Source: Microscilla marina ATCC 23134 (GTDB lineage: Bacteria; Bacteroidota; Bacteroidia; Cytophagales; Microscillaceae). Taken from it: a DNA stretch of 64,000 nucleotides. The notes beneath the pieces were generated by a model that ran no database searches, was not told the origin of the DNA, and saw only the letters and a program-made list of their open reading frames with translations. A program made the translations under genes and the position numbers. Below, piece by piece: positions 18,217 through 26,881 of this stretch; within the stretch, counting starts at the first letter, position 1, and every line of letters begins with the position of its first letter. The DNA lies in assembly GCF_000169175.1 (NCBI RefSeq), contig NZ_AAWS01000026.1:1-64000 (forward strand), in the 5' to 3' direction.

Positions 18217-18339
18217 CCACGGATTTTATAACTTATAACCGCTGCTCTACCTCTGAGCTACCCCGAATGATTGCTGAACTATTTTCGGTGATCTGAAAAC
18301 ATAGACTCGGGGAAAGGATTCGAACCTTTGTCCAACGGT
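18217..18339 (-). tRNA. candidate circularly permuted tRNA, identity unclear
   Basis: The 3' part (18339-18305) reads ACCGT, TGGAC, then a perfect T-arm AAAGG-TTCGAAT-CCTTT, then CCCCGAG. A 37-nt spacer (18304-18268) follows, then the 5' part from 18267: TTCGGGG, TA at positions 8-9, a perfect D-arm GCTC-AGAGGTA-GAGC, A26, and GCGGT. TTCGGGG pairs with CCCCGAG (six Watson-Crick pairs plus a terminal T-G), and GCGGT can pair with ACCGT across the split. The 5' part runs on into TATAAGTTATAAAATCCGTGG, where the usual 7-nt anticodon loop cannot be placed, so no anticodon is assigned. Perfect 10-bp inverted repeats (18189-18198 and 18280-18289) enclose the 5' part. Confidence 0.45.
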
Positions 18340-18540
18340 GTTCTATCTGCGAGAAGTTCTATAAATATTTTTTAAACTAAAACTATGAAGCTGTACACTG
18401 TAACTAATCGGCTACCAAACGGTGATTTCGCGTCGAGAGCACCAAACGGGTTGGGTGTTTGGTTGCGTCAACCTACGTCTTTGTGTTCAGTGCCTTATTA
18501 AACTAAAACTAAGACTGATACTAGGCTTCATAAGACCTTC

Positions 18541-19323
18541 TTACGGGTTTATAATATCTTTGTTTATAAACTCGAATAATTTTGTGGCAAGCTCGCTTTG
18601 CACCGCCTCTGCTTCATTGGCTTTGGAACGGGTGGTTTTCACGGCTTCCAGTACTGTATCTATGCGCTTCAACAGTTCTGCCTTGTCACGGGTAGATATT
18701 TTGGTACTGGTATATACAGTTTCGTACTTACCCACCTGAGCATCGGTGCTTGATTCGCGAATCTCGGCAGGAAAATGCTCTGTAGGGGGATGTATTACAA
18801 TATGTTTGGTGCGTTTTTCGGTTTTGTACTTGTGCTCAGGGTCAGTTTTTTTATACCCTCTACTTTTACCCTCATCATCTTTCCAGTCTTTAGTAGGGTC
18901 AAGCGTAGGAATGGCCTCATAAAAACGGCGTACCTTGGCAAGGTAGTTTTCCAGGGCAAGCAACGAAGTAGCACTTACATCGCCATAACTTTTGCCTTCT
19001 ATCATCAATTCGGCACGTGCCGCCCCTGACGAGTTGGTTTCTTCTTTGGTAAGCGTAGTATTGAGGTATTTGCATACAATATCCGACGCATAAGCCACAT
19101 TCTCAATAATTGTATAATTGATAATTTTATTATCAGTAGTCATTCGTTCGCCTTCACCTTCCAATGGAATCAATACCCTGGTGAGTCCGTCAAATCGGGT
19201 ATCGTTTTTAGTGAAGTTGGCAGTTTGCTCATTCAGAATTTTTTCAGACTGGGCCTTATTGGTTGCTTCTACGGCAAGTACTGCGTGGAGTTTGTTTTTG
19301 TTTTTTTTATTGTCTTTACTCAT
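18541..19323 (-). CDS. conserved protein of unknown function, 260 aa, upstream of the tRNA-like locus
   Basis: The protein is hydrophilic, cytoplasmic and has no signal peptide. The basic start (MSKDNKKNKNKLHAVLAVE) is followed by LIPLEGEGERMTTDNK, a central ELMIEGKSYGDVSATSLLALE, an EAIPTLDPTKDW segment, then IHPPTEHFPAEIRESSTD and a helical C-terminus (AELLKRIDTVLEAVKTTRSKANEAEAV). From memory, uncharacterised proteins of about 230-260 aa with this motif order also occur in actinobacteria; I could not check this. No catalytic motif is evident. The gene ends about 195 bp before the permuted tRNA-like units, on the same strand and with no obvious terminator between, so a functional link is plausible but inferred. 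Confidence 0.7.
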   Translation of the reverse strand: MSKDNKKNKNKLHAVLAVEATNKAQSEKILNEQTANFTKNDTRFDGLTRVLIPLEGEGERMTTDNKIINYTIIENVAYASDIVCKYLNTTLTKEETNSSGAARAELMIEGKSYGDVSATSLLALENYLAKVRRFYEAIPTLDPTKDWKDDEGKSRGYKKTDPEHKYKTEKRTKHIVIHPPTEHFPAEIRESSTDAQVGKYETVYTSTKISTRDKAELLKRIDTVLEAVKTTRSKANEAEAVQSELATKLFEFINKDIINP

Positions 19324-19502
19324 CTCTTGATTAGTTTTTTCAATAGTTTCTTTGGTGTATAGATTTACCTATACGCAGAGGTGTGTAAATAGATGCAAAA
19401 TTTGAACGCTTACTGCCCAAGAAGGAAGGAAACATTATGAATTGTAAAATGGTAGAATTGTAAATCAGGCTAAGTTATCCTACCATTTGCCGAGCGTGGT
19501 TG

Positions 19503-20525
19503 CTAATACACTTCTTCGTCTTTTTGAGTAAGCATACGCATAATGGTATCTTTGAGTGGATCAAGCCCTTTTTGAGTAACCGAAGAAAAAATAAGCGTGG
19601 GTATATCTTCTGGAATTTCGTTGTCTAAAATTTTCTGCACCTCTTGCTCAAGTTCTTCGTCGAGCATATCAGCTTTAGACACCGCCAAAATCCTTTTCTT
19701 GTCCAATAGTTCGGGGTTATACTTGCGCAATTCGTCCAGTAAAGTTTCGTATTCTTCTTTAATGTTGATGTTTTCGGCGGATACTAAAAACAACAAGATA
19801 GAATTACGCTCAATATGGCGCAAAAACCTTAACCCCAGTCCTTTACCTTCGGCAGCACCTTCTATAATTCCTGGAATATCAGCCATCACAAACGATTTAT
19901 AATCGCGGTAAGCCACCACGCCCAGGTTGGGCACCAAGGTTGTAAAGGCATAATTGGCTATTTCGGGCTTGGCAGCAGATACTACCGACAACAAGGTAGA
20001 CTTGCCAGCATTGGGGAAACCCACCAAACCTACGTCAGCCAATATTTTAAGCTCCAATACTACCCATTCTTCTACGCCTGTTTCGCCAGGTTGGGCATAA
20101 TGTGGACTTTGGTTGGTCGATGATTTAAAGTTGCGATTGCCTAAACCGCCTCTTCCACCTGGGGTTAAAATCACCTCTTGCCCATCTTCGGTCACTTCAA
20201 GTTTTACCTCACCAGTTTCAGCGTTTTTTGCCACAGTGCCAATGGGTACTTCTAATATAATATCTTTGCCCTGGGCTCCAGAGCGTCCGGCACCCTCGCC
20301 AGGGTTGCCTTGCCCGGCGGTGATGTGTTTTTGGTATTTCAGGTGCAGCAAAGTCCATAACTGAGCATTGCCCCGTAAAATAATGTGTCCGCCTCTTCCG
20401 CCATCGCCTCCGTCGGGTCCTCCAAGTGGCACGTGTTTTTCGCGGCGAAAATGCGACGAACCTGCTCCACCATGTCCCGAACGACATTGTACTTTTACGT
20501 AATCTATAAAGTTAGAATTTGCCAA
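19503..20525 (-). CDS. obg: GTPase Obg (CgtA)
   Basis: The 340-aa essential GTPase is involved in 50S ribosome maturation and stress signalling. The glycine-rich Obg fold fills residues 1-159, with the signatures [14 protein letters not shown] and [13 protein letters not shown]. It is followed by the G domain with G1 GFPNAGKST (169-177), G3 DIPG and G4 SKAD. The C-terminal OCT domain of some homologues is absent, as is usual in this phylum. It follows adk on the same strand but is separated by a terminator-type hairpin. Confidence 0.97.
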   Translation of the reverse strand: MANSNFIDYVKVQCRSGHGGAGSSHFRREKHVPLGGPDGGDGGRGGHIILRGNAQLWTLLHLKYQKHITAGQGNPGEGAGRSGAQGKDIILEVPIGTVAKNAETGEVKLEVTEDGQEVILTPGGRGGLGNRNFKSSTNQSPHYAQPGETGVEEWVVLELKILADVGLVGFPNAGKSTLLSVVSAAKPEIANYAFTTLVPNLGVVAYRDYKSFVMADIPGIIEGAAEGKGLGLRFLRHIERNSILLFLVSAENINIKEEYETLLDELRKYNPELLDKKRILAVSKADMLDEELEQEVQKILDNEIPEDIPTLIFSSVTQKGLDPLKDTIMRMLTQKDEEVY

Positions 20526-20580
20526 ACCTGTTTGTATTTTAAGAGTTGTAAATTATATTTTATCAGCCTGCACTCCTACT

Positions 20581-20623
20581 AAAAAAGGCTATCTGCTACT
20601 TATCAAGTAACAGATAACCTTTT
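20581..20623 (-). terminator. terminator between adk and obg
   Basis: On the minus strand AAAAGGTTATCTGTTACT and AGTAGCAGATAGCCTTTT form a long stem with a T-rich end, immediately after adk. Some read-through into obg is possible. Confidence 0.85.
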
Positions 20624-20639
20624 CAGTAATGCCTTGTAT

Positions 20640-21215
20640 TTAGGCAATGGCGTCTATTTTGCCGCAAAGTATCTCAAAAATTTCATCAATAGAACCTACC
20701 CCTTCAATGGCTACATATTTATCTTGTGCCTTGTAATGGTCGGCTACTGGAGCAGTTTCGTTTTTGTATACATCCAATCGGCTTTGGATCAAAATCTCCT
20801 TTTGGTCATCAGGACGACCAGAAGTTTTGCCGCGCTCCAGAATACGTCTCATCAATTCATCATCACCTACCTTAAGCTCAATCATTTGAGAAATGCTCTG
20901 CCCATTGTCAGCCAGCAATTTGTCAAGTGCCTCAGCTTGTGCCACAGTGCGTGGAAAACCGTCAAACACGAAGCCATTGGCCTCTTTATTTTCTTTAAAC
21001 TTGTTGTCAATCATTCCTATCACTATGTCGTCAGGAACCAATTGACCTTTGCTCATTAAGTCACGGGCTTTGAGACCAAGAGGAGTAGCAGCAGCTACTT
21101 CACCGCGCAGAATGTCTCCGGTTGACAAGTGAATAAGTTCGTACTTTTCTATCAATTTTTTACTTTGTGTTCCCTTTCCGGCACCTGGGGGGCCAAACAA
21201 TATTAAATTAAGCAT
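20640..21215 (-). CDS. adk: adenylate kinase
   Basis: This 191-aa cytosolic enzyme interconverts ATP+AMP and 2 ADP. The P-loop GPPGAGKGT lies at residues 8-16, the AMP-site STGDILR follows near 31, and FDGFPRTVAQAEALD near 83. The LID is the short form (ERGKTSGRPDDQKE), as is common in Bacteroidota, so the zinc-binding LID of long adenylate kinases is missing as expected. The gene order hpt-adk-obg on one strand is a familiar arrangement in this phylum. Confidence 0.97.
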   Translation of the reverse strand: MLNLILFGPPGAGKGTQSKKLIEKYELIHLSTGDILRGEVAAATPLGLKARDLMSKGQLVPDDIVIGMIDNKFKENKEANGFVFDGFPRTVAQAEALDKLLADNGQSISQMIELKVGDDELMRRILERGKTSGRPDDQKEILIQSRLDVYKNETAPVADHYKAQDKYVAIEGVGSIDEIFEILCGKIDAIA

Positions 21216-21420
21216 ATAGAGTATATTTTTAGTTTAAAAACGTTTGCCTTTTTTGTTGGGGCTTACCATCATCCAAGGCACAGATAACACATTTAATGTG
21301 AATTGGGTACCTGTCTGAAGTTTTCACTGTAAGGTTTCAAACAGGTGGTATACCACTCACTGGTTTTGAGCAAACAAACACCGCTATGAAGTGGTGAAAC
21401 AGGAAAGCCTGTAAAATTTA

Positions 21421-21957
21421 TTATTTGATAGCATAAATTGCATTCAGTGTTCTACCTTCTTGGTCGTAGTCAAGCCCATAGCCCACAACAAATTTGTCAG
21501 GAATGGCTATTCCTACATATTTAGGGTGTACCTCTGCCTTAAGGCATTCGGGCTTGGTAAGCAATGTAGCTATTTCAAGCGATGCCGGCGATTGGGCTTC
21601 AAACTGTTTCAGAAGCTTTTCCATAGTAAAACCTGTGTCTACGATGTCTTCAATAATTACCACATGTTTGCCTTTCAACGACACATCCAACCCCATTACT
21701 TCGGTGAGTTTCCCGGTACTGGCTACCCCACTGTACGAGGCTACTTTGATAAAAGCAGTTTCGGCAGGAGTTTTCATATGGGTAATCAAGTCACCCATAA
21801 ATCTAAAGGCTCCATTGAGTACTGCAACAAAAAGCAAAGGCTGTTTTTGTGCATAATCCTTATCTATTTCGGAAGCAATGCGTTGAACTTCTTTTTGAAT
21901 CGACTCGCTGCTAAGGTAGAGGTCGAAAGTTTTGTCTTTTAACTGGACACTATGCAC
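21421..21957 (-). CDS. hpt: hypoxanthine phosphoribosyltransferase
   Basis: The 178-aa purine-salvage enzyme converts hypoxanthine or guanine plus PRPP to IMP or GMP. The PRPP-binding motif VVIIEDIVDTGFTM starts at residue 99, preceded by the FVAVLNGAFRFMGDL loop and the SYSGVASTGKL flexible loop. The C-terminal KFVVGYGLDYDQEGR provides the base-binding aromatic/Asp region. Length and motif order are standard. A 205-bp gap separates it from adk downstream; I see no gene in that gap. Confidence 0.95.
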   Translation of the reverse strand: MHSVQLKDKTFDLYLSSESIQKEVQRIASEIDKDYAQKQPLLFVAVLNGAFRFMGDLITHMKTPAETAFIKVASYSGVASTGKLTEVMGLDVSLKGKHVVIIEDIVDTGFTMEKLLKQFEAQSPASLEIATLLTKPECLKAEVHPKYVGIAIPDKFVVGYGLDYDQEGRTLNAIYAIK

Positions 21958-22384
21958 TATAAAATTGTAGATTTGTAGCTAAAACAATGATTTGGGCTGA
22001 TTGAAAAAACTTCATCAACTTTTGTAAACATACCTTTGCCAAACGTTGGGGCAAAAATGCTTTCTTAAGGCATTATGGTATTTTACAAAGGTTCAAATTT
22101 AGGAAGAAAATCTATTCGAAATAAAAATTAACTCAAAAAAGATGGGAGAGTTTTGTCAGACTTTATCGTTTTTGAGGTAAACCAGGATATTTTGGACGCT
22201 GGGCACGTAGGTTTTTCTGCGAAAGCAACCCCAAATATACACCCCTGCTCAAACTTCCCCCCTCAGTCTGTCGTTTTGTAATCAAACCCACTATTGTACA
22301 TTTTTGGGTGATGGTTTTGCTCTTTTCATCACGCTTGATGTGGGTAAACGCACAAAAAACACTTTAAACAATATCATACACTAT
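21958..22384. other. intergenic region, no feature seen
   Basis: This is the divergent spacer between hpt and the TPR-like gene. I see no ORF, RNA gene or strong repeat. Promoters of both genes should lie here, but I cannot place them with confidence. Confidence 0.4.
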
Positions 22385-23593
22385 ATGTATTTTTTACGCA
22401 CCAAAATTTACGCCTGGTTACTCATCATTACTTGCCTTAGCTTGCCAGTTCTGGGGCAAATTGAGCACTCCGACAATAGCAAAGGTGGCAAGAAGGTTTT
22501 ACTGCTCGATATGCAAACCCAGATTGATATAGCGCATGCCATCAATGCAATGTATAATTTTAAGTTTGATGTTGCCGAAAATAATTTCGAGTTTTTTCGC
22601 GAGAAGCACCCCCATCATCCTATGCCCTATTTTTTGTTTGGCTTGAGCCAATGGTGGAAAATAATGCCCAATCAGGATATAAAAACCTACGACCAAAAGT
22701 TTTTGCAGTATATGAACAAAGTTACTGACCTTGCCAAAGGCATGTACCGCAAAAACCGCAAAGATATAGAGGCTTCATTTTTTCTTTCGGCAGGTTATGG
22801 GCTCAAGGCTACTTTTTATGCCTACCGCAAAAAGTGGCGAAAATCGTTGGTAGCAGCCAAAGCCTCGCTCAAATACTTGCGTCGGAGCAAAAAATTGAAT
22901 CAGATGAGCCCTGAACTCATGTTTGGCGATGCCATCTACAACTATTATACAGCGCATTTGCGCAAAGAAAAACCTATTCTAAGGCCTTTGCTTGCCTTGT
23001 TTCCACGAGGCAATAAAGCTAAAGGGGTCAAGCAGCTCACCAAGGTAGCCTACAATGCTTTTTATACCCGTACCGAGGCACAATACCACTTAATGGAGAT
23101 TTATAGGTATTATGAAAAAGACCGCACCAAGGCATTGCACTTTGCCCGTTACCTATACCGCACCTTCCCTGATAACCCCTACTTTGAGCGTAGTTATGCC
23201 AGCCTTGCTTTTACCTCTGGGTGGTTTTCTGAACTTACGCTGGTGTCTAAAAGTATTTTGAATAAAATAGCGGCTGGCAAACCAGGCTACGAAGCAGTCA
23301 GTGGTCGTTATGCCAGTTATTTTTTAGGGTATACTTACTTGTATCGTTACCACAACAAAGCTGAAGCAAAAAAATACTTTCAACAAACCGTAAGGTTTGC
23401 CGAACAAACCAAAAGTGTGGGGTCGGGCTATTACCAATCGTCCATGGTAAAGTTGGCTCGAATTGCCCGTGATGAAAAGAAAATACGCCTGGCAAAGCTC
23501 TATTACCGCAAGGTAAGAAAGTATGCCAAGCGCCGGAGCAAGCGTTATAAAGAAGCGCGCGCATTTTTGCGCAAATACCGACGGTTTAGGTAA
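22385..23593 (+). CDS. secreted TPR-like repeat protein, 402 aa
   Basis: The ATG at 22385 gives a proper signal peptide (MYFLRTKIYAWLLIITCLSLPVLGQ); the longer frame from 22304 does not. The mature part is helical-repeat sequence rich in Lys, Arg and Tyr, with TPR-like pairs (FDVAENNFEFFREKHPHHPM, AEAKKYFQQTVRFAEQ, AKLYYRKVRKYAK). It ends in a strongly basic helix (RSKRYKEARAFLRKYRRFR). It is probably a periplasmic scaffold; no partner is identifiable. It converges with the Crp/Fnr gene, with 35 bp between stops. Confidence 0.75.
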   Translation: MYFLRTKIYAWLLIITCLSLPVLGQIEHSDNSKGGKKVLLLDMQTQIDIAHAINAMYNFKFDVAENNFEFFREKHPHHPMPYFLFGLSQWWKIMPNQDIKTYDQKFLQYMNKVTDLAKGMYRKNRKDIEASFFLSAGYGLKATFYAYRKKWRKSLVAAKASLKYLRRSKKLNQMSPELMFGDAIYNYYTAHLRKEKPILRPLLALFPRGNKAKGVKQLTKVAYNAFYTRTEAQYHLMEIYRYYEKDRTKALHFARYLYRTFPDNPYFERSYASLAFTSGWFSELTLVSKSILNKIAAGKPGYEAVSGRYASYFLGYTYLYRYHNKAEAKKYFQQTVRFAEQTKSVGSGYYQSSMVKLARIARDEKKIRLAKLYYRKVRKYAKRRSKRYKEARAFLRKYRRFR

Positions 23594-23628
23594 GTTTGGG
23601 CAGGCACCCAATGGCATTTGTGGGCGCA

Positions 23629-24324
23629 TCAGGTATATTGAGCGTTGGCCATTTGGTGCAACCTGGTGGGGTTGATAAGGGTGATGGCTTTGTTTTCTAT
23701 CAAAATCAATTTTTCCTCTCTAAACTCTTTGAGCAACCTGCCCAGGCTTTCGCGGGCGGTGCCTACTATATTGGCGAGGTCTTCGCGAGGAAGCACAATT
23801 TTGCCAGGTTTGCCGGTGGTTTCACTGTATTTTTGCTCTAGCAATAGCAGAAACAAAGCCAGGCGTTCTCTCAATGGTTTTTGTGCCAATACTGTAATCG
23901 TGTTGACCATTACCCCAAACTCGTGACTCATATTTTGAATAAGCAATGCTTGTAAGTGGGGTATTTGCGTCAACAGTTGTTCAAATTTTCGTTGATTGAT
24001 AAACAACATCTGGCAGTCTTCCAGCGCCTCACAAGAGTCGGCATACTTTTCATTGCAAAGCAGTGCGTGGTAGCCCAACAAGTCGCCTTGTTTGTAAATA
24101 TAAAAAATCTGGTCTTTGCCATCCAACCCTGTTTTAAAAATCTTAGCCCGTCCACTTTCAATAATAAACACCCCCGTAGGAATGCCCTCTTCATAAAAAA
24201 CAAGTTTCCCTTTTTTGAAAGTAAGTGGGTAAGCCACGCTTAAAAACATCTTACGCTCTTCGGGCGATAGCGAAGATAGAATTTTATCGCTTTGGAAATT
24301 AAACTTTTCAACGTCTATCTTCAT
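23629..24324 (-). CDS. Crp/Fnr-family transcriptional regulator
   Basis: The 231-aa protein has an N-terminal cyclic-nucleotide-binding beta-roll (about 20-130: YEEGIPTGVFIIESGRAKIF, FYIYKQGDLLGYHALL) and a C-terminal winged helix (LPREDLANIVGTARESLGRLLKEF, about 170-205). No iron-sulfur cysteine cluster of the Fnr type is seen, so the ligand is open. The start at 24324 (MKIDVEKFNF) is preferred to the 24381 ATG. It lies 72 bp downstream of the hydrolase gene on the same strand. Confidence 0.88.
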   Translation of the reverse strand: MKIDVEKFNFQSDKILSSLSPEERKMFLSVAYPLTFKKGKLVFYEEGIPTGVFIIESGRAKIFKTGLDGKDQIFYIYKQGDLLGYHALLCNEKYADSCEALEDCQMLFINQRKFEQLLTQIPHLQALLIQNMSHEFGVMVNTITVLAQKPLRERLALFLLLLEQKYSETTGKPGKIVLPREDLANIVGTARESLGRLLKEFREEKLILIENKAITLINPTRLHQMANAQYT

Positions 24325-24396
24325 AAAATATTTCAATGAGTATTGAGGGGCAAGGGCACCCACTGGTCTTTTGAGCACCACCCTATAACATAAAGT

Positions 24397-25230
24397 TTAA
24401 GCCAGTTTGGTAACTATCCAATCGGCTACAAATTTGAGTACCTCGTCTTTTTTTATTTCATTATGTGTTTCGTGACGCAAGCCCTCCCATAATTGCAAGG
24501 TAGCCTTATCGCCCGCTTTTTGGGCAAATTCTTTAGAGGCTTCGTGTGAAGTGATTTTGTCGGCGGTGCCGTGCATGATCAAAGTGTCAACAGTGAGCTT
24601 TGAGGCATTCTCTAAAGCCCAATTGCCTCCATTGTGCGCCCCAAAAAACGTAGCCACCGACACTTGCCCATGTACCAAGGGGTCAGTGTCATAAGCTTTG
24701 CCCACCTCCTGGTCGTTCGACAGCTCGGCAGAGTCCAGGTTATTGGGTTGGGTCATACCTGGCAAAAACTTACCCACCAACTTGCCTAACAGGACCTGGA
24801 GCTTGGGTGGTTCAAAAGCCAGGCGCAACCAAGGCGATGAGAGCACTACCCCAACCAGTGGTAAAACCTCTTTTTTTAAAATATAATTACTGACCGTATT
24901 TCCTCCCCAACTGTGCCCATACAAAATAATAGGTACGCCCGGAAACCTGTTCTTTGTTTCCTGGAGCAAACGATCCACATCATTTAATAAATGCTCATAA
25001 GGGTGTACATGCCCTCTTTTACCATTGGTTTTTCCGTGTCCACGTTGGTCGTAGCCAATGAGGGCAATGTCGCGGGTGTTAAAATATTCGGCTACATGTT
25101 GGTAGCGGTCTATGTGTTCGCCAAAACCATGTACTAAAGCTACCACACCTTTAGGTGGGTTGTCGGTGGTCCATACATTGCCCTTGATAGTGGTTTTGTC
25201 CAGGTTCCAACTGAAATGTTGTATTTCCAT
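24397..25230 (-). CDS. alpha/beta hydrolase, lysophospholipase/monoglyceride-lipase-like
   Basis: The 277-aa enzyme belongs to the Hydrolase_4 group. The nucleophile elbow GHSWGG has Ser107, the family hallmark IALIGYDQRGHGKTNGKRG lies near 55, the acid is in MHGTADKITS and the base in LRHETHNEI. It likely hydrolyses an acyl ester of a monoglyceride or lysolipid in the cytoplasm; the substrate is inferred from the family. The ATG at 25230 begins MEIQHFSWNL, the usual start of this family, so the frame extension to 25329 is rejected. Confidence 0.88.
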   Translation of the reverse strand: MEIQHFSWNLDKTTIKGNVWTTDNPPKGVVALVHGFGEHIDRYQHVAEYFNTRDIALIGYDQRGHGKTNGKRGHVHPYEHLLNDVDRLLQETKNRFPGVPIILYGHSWGGNTVSNYILKKEVLPLVGVVLSSPWLRLAFEPPKLQVLLGKLVGKFLPGMTQPNNLDSAELSNDQEVGKAYDTDPLVHGQVSVATFFGAHNGGNWALENASKLTVDTLIMHGTADKITSHEASKEFAQKAGDKATLQLWEGLRHETHNEIKKDEVLKFVADWIVTKLA

Positions 25231-25639
25231 AGTGATAAGTTTTTTCAAGCATCGATAATATACACTACTCAATTTCTTGTGAAGTTTTACTGAGGAAAGG
25301 TTGAAGCAAGCTGGCAAGTATTTCTCCAAAAACCAAGTAGAGTAAAACCAAGTGAGTAGGGTAAAACAAACAGTAAAACTATACTAAAATTTTGATCTGA
25401 ATATAAACCCACCAGCTTTTTTTTAATAAAACCCAGACTAACCTTAGGTTTATTTGGGGTGTATGATCTATGATAGAATGTTGACTGGCATGGCAAGTAT
25501 TTTGATTTTAGAACTATCAAAGTTTATTGAGTGGAACTATTTGAATTTCTTTGTACATTGAAACAAGAAAACCAATGGATTTAGTAAAACTACAAAAATA
25601 ATCTAATCCACAGAACGGTATCTCTGGCGGATGTACTTC

Positions 25640-25740
25640 TTCAAAAACTTGTCCTGCAAGGAACTTTCCATAGCTTTGGCTATGCAAAGATTAGCTGAAG
25701 CAGAGCTCGGCACAGTACAACTGTAGCCTCGGTTTTTTTC
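25640..25740. repeat. dispersed hairpin repeat copy
   Basis: The segment contains CATAGCTTTGGCTATG flanked by CTTCTTCAAAAA and by GAGCTCGGCACAG...CCTCGGTTTTTTT. It shares its inner hairpin with the 12119-12282 element and the CTCGG/CCGAG pieces with 8109-8317. The remainder of 25231-25831 is promoter-type spacer with no other feature. Confidence 0.45.
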
Positions 25741-25831
25741 ATTGTCCACCCACCAAATATTTTGTTCTTTTGGAATATTTTATTTCTTCCGTTTTACTTA
25801 AAAGAAAAACACACACTCAATACAATAGATT

Positions 25832-26737
25832 ATGGCATTATTATTCGAAAATTTTGAGAGCTGGAGACAATACTGTAAAGATAAAAAACTACCCTTGTAT
25901 AAACCTGTATTAGAATATGAAATAGAGCAAAAGGGACGAGACGAGCAAACCATACAAGAGGGCTTGCTTAAGGCATACCAAGTAATGAAAGAGGCCGTAA
26001 AGACTGGCTTAAACAGCGACATGACTTCGCGCTCAGGAATGATTGACAATGGAGCAAAAAAAGTATACAACCATCCTGTAACTGTGCTATCGCGTGAGTT
26101 TACCGAAGTGATTTCCAGTGCATTGGCTGCCAAAGAAGTAAACTCTTGCATGGGGCGGGTAGTAGCAGCACCTACCGCGGGAGCATCAGGCATATTGCCT
26201 GGGGTGCTTACCAACTTGCAGAGTTTGCACGGGTTGTCTGACGAAAAAATATGCGAAGGTTTGCTGGTAGCCGCCGGCATTGCCTTGATCATAGAGCGCA
26301 ACGCCAGTCTTGCCGGGGCAGTAGGAGGGTGTCAGGCAGAAACTGGCTCCGCTGCGGCCATGGGGTCGGGCGCTATAGTTTATTGTTTGGGAGGCACCGT
26401 CGACCAAGCCTTCAACGCTGTAGCCATTACCATTCAGTGTATGCTGGGGTTGGTGTGCGATCCGGTAGCAGGCTTGGTAGAAGTACCTTGTGTAGTGCGC
26501 AACGCCAGTGCTGCTGCCATTGCCTTTTCTTCGGCACAAATTGCCATTGCTGACGTAAACGCGGTGATTCCAGTAGACGAATGTATAGAAGCCATGGGAG
26601 AGATAGGACAAAGCATGGAAACCCGCTACAAAGAAACTGCCTTGGGTGGTTTGGCGGCAACCCTTACGGGGAAAGGCATTGCCAAAAAGGTGTTAATTCA
26701 AGATATTGAGATTTTACCCGATGAAGATACTGAGTGA
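25832..26737 (+). CDS. sdaAA: L-serine dehydratase, iron-sulfur-dependent, alpha subunit
   Basis: The 301-aa protein is the catalytic alpha subunit, which converts L-serine to pyruvate and ammonia. Family signatures are MTSRSGMIDNGAKKV, MGRVVAAPTAGASGILPG, GGCQAETGSAAAMGSGA and MLGLVCDPVAGLVEVPCVVRNA. The last two carry the cysteines used for the 4Fe-4S cluster. The length fits the two-subunit type, but no beta-subunit gene is in this window. It precedes the unknown gene at 26882 by 144 bp. Confidence 0.93.
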   Translation: MALLFENFESWRQYCKDKKLPLYKPVLEYEIEQKGRDEQTIQEGLLKAYQVMKEAVKTGLNSDMTSRSGMIDNGAKKVYNHPVTVLSREFTEVISSALAAKEVNSCMGRVVAAPTAGASGILPGVLTNLQSLHGLSDEKICEGLLVAAGIALIIERNASLAGAVGGCQAETGSAAAMGSGAIVYCLGGTVDQAFNAVAITIQCMLGLVCDPVAGLVEVPCVVRNASAAAIAFSSAQIAIADVNAVIPVDECIEAMGEIGQSMETRYKETALGGLAATLTGKGIAKKVLIQDIEILPDEDTE

Positions 26738-26881
26738 TTAGGTACAAGTGTTGCCTCTAAAAGAAGGAGCCTGTATATATCCGAGGCAAGAGGAAACAGT
26801 TTGACCAAGAAATAAACTCATTTTTTTGGCCGATTTTGCCAATCCGGAAGAAAATCAAGATGAGTTAAAATATATAGTACA

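Larger units (their letters stand above)
18038..18345 (-). ncRNA. RNA locus: 3'half-5'half, 3'half-5'half, terminator
   Basis: The region carries two tRNA-like units in the same swapped order, with similar spacers (37 and 33 nt), ending in a strong terminator. It lies about 195 bp downstream of the 260-aa unknown gene at 18541-19323 on the same strand and may share its transcript. Two-piece (permuted) tmRNA has an analogous layout, but neither unit shows a tmRNA tag or pseudoknots. Alternatives are a regulatory tRNA mimic, or an array of tandem tRNA duplicates that have each lost an outer half. I see nothing else in 17903-18037 or 18346-18540. Confidence 0.5.

Noticed and set aside
18155-18345. 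Ordinary tRNA genes on the plus strand, or one long tRNA made of the neighbouring 5' and 3' halves
   Set aside because: On the plus strand the T-loop reads ATTCGAA and not TTCGAAT. Joining the neighbouring halves in normal order leaves non-complementary acceptor strands (TTCGGGG against CTCGCCC).
18001-19030. CRISPR array or retron-type repeat structure near the RNA locus
   Set aside because: There are no regularly spaced identical repeats and no cas or reverse transcriptase gene anywhere in the window.
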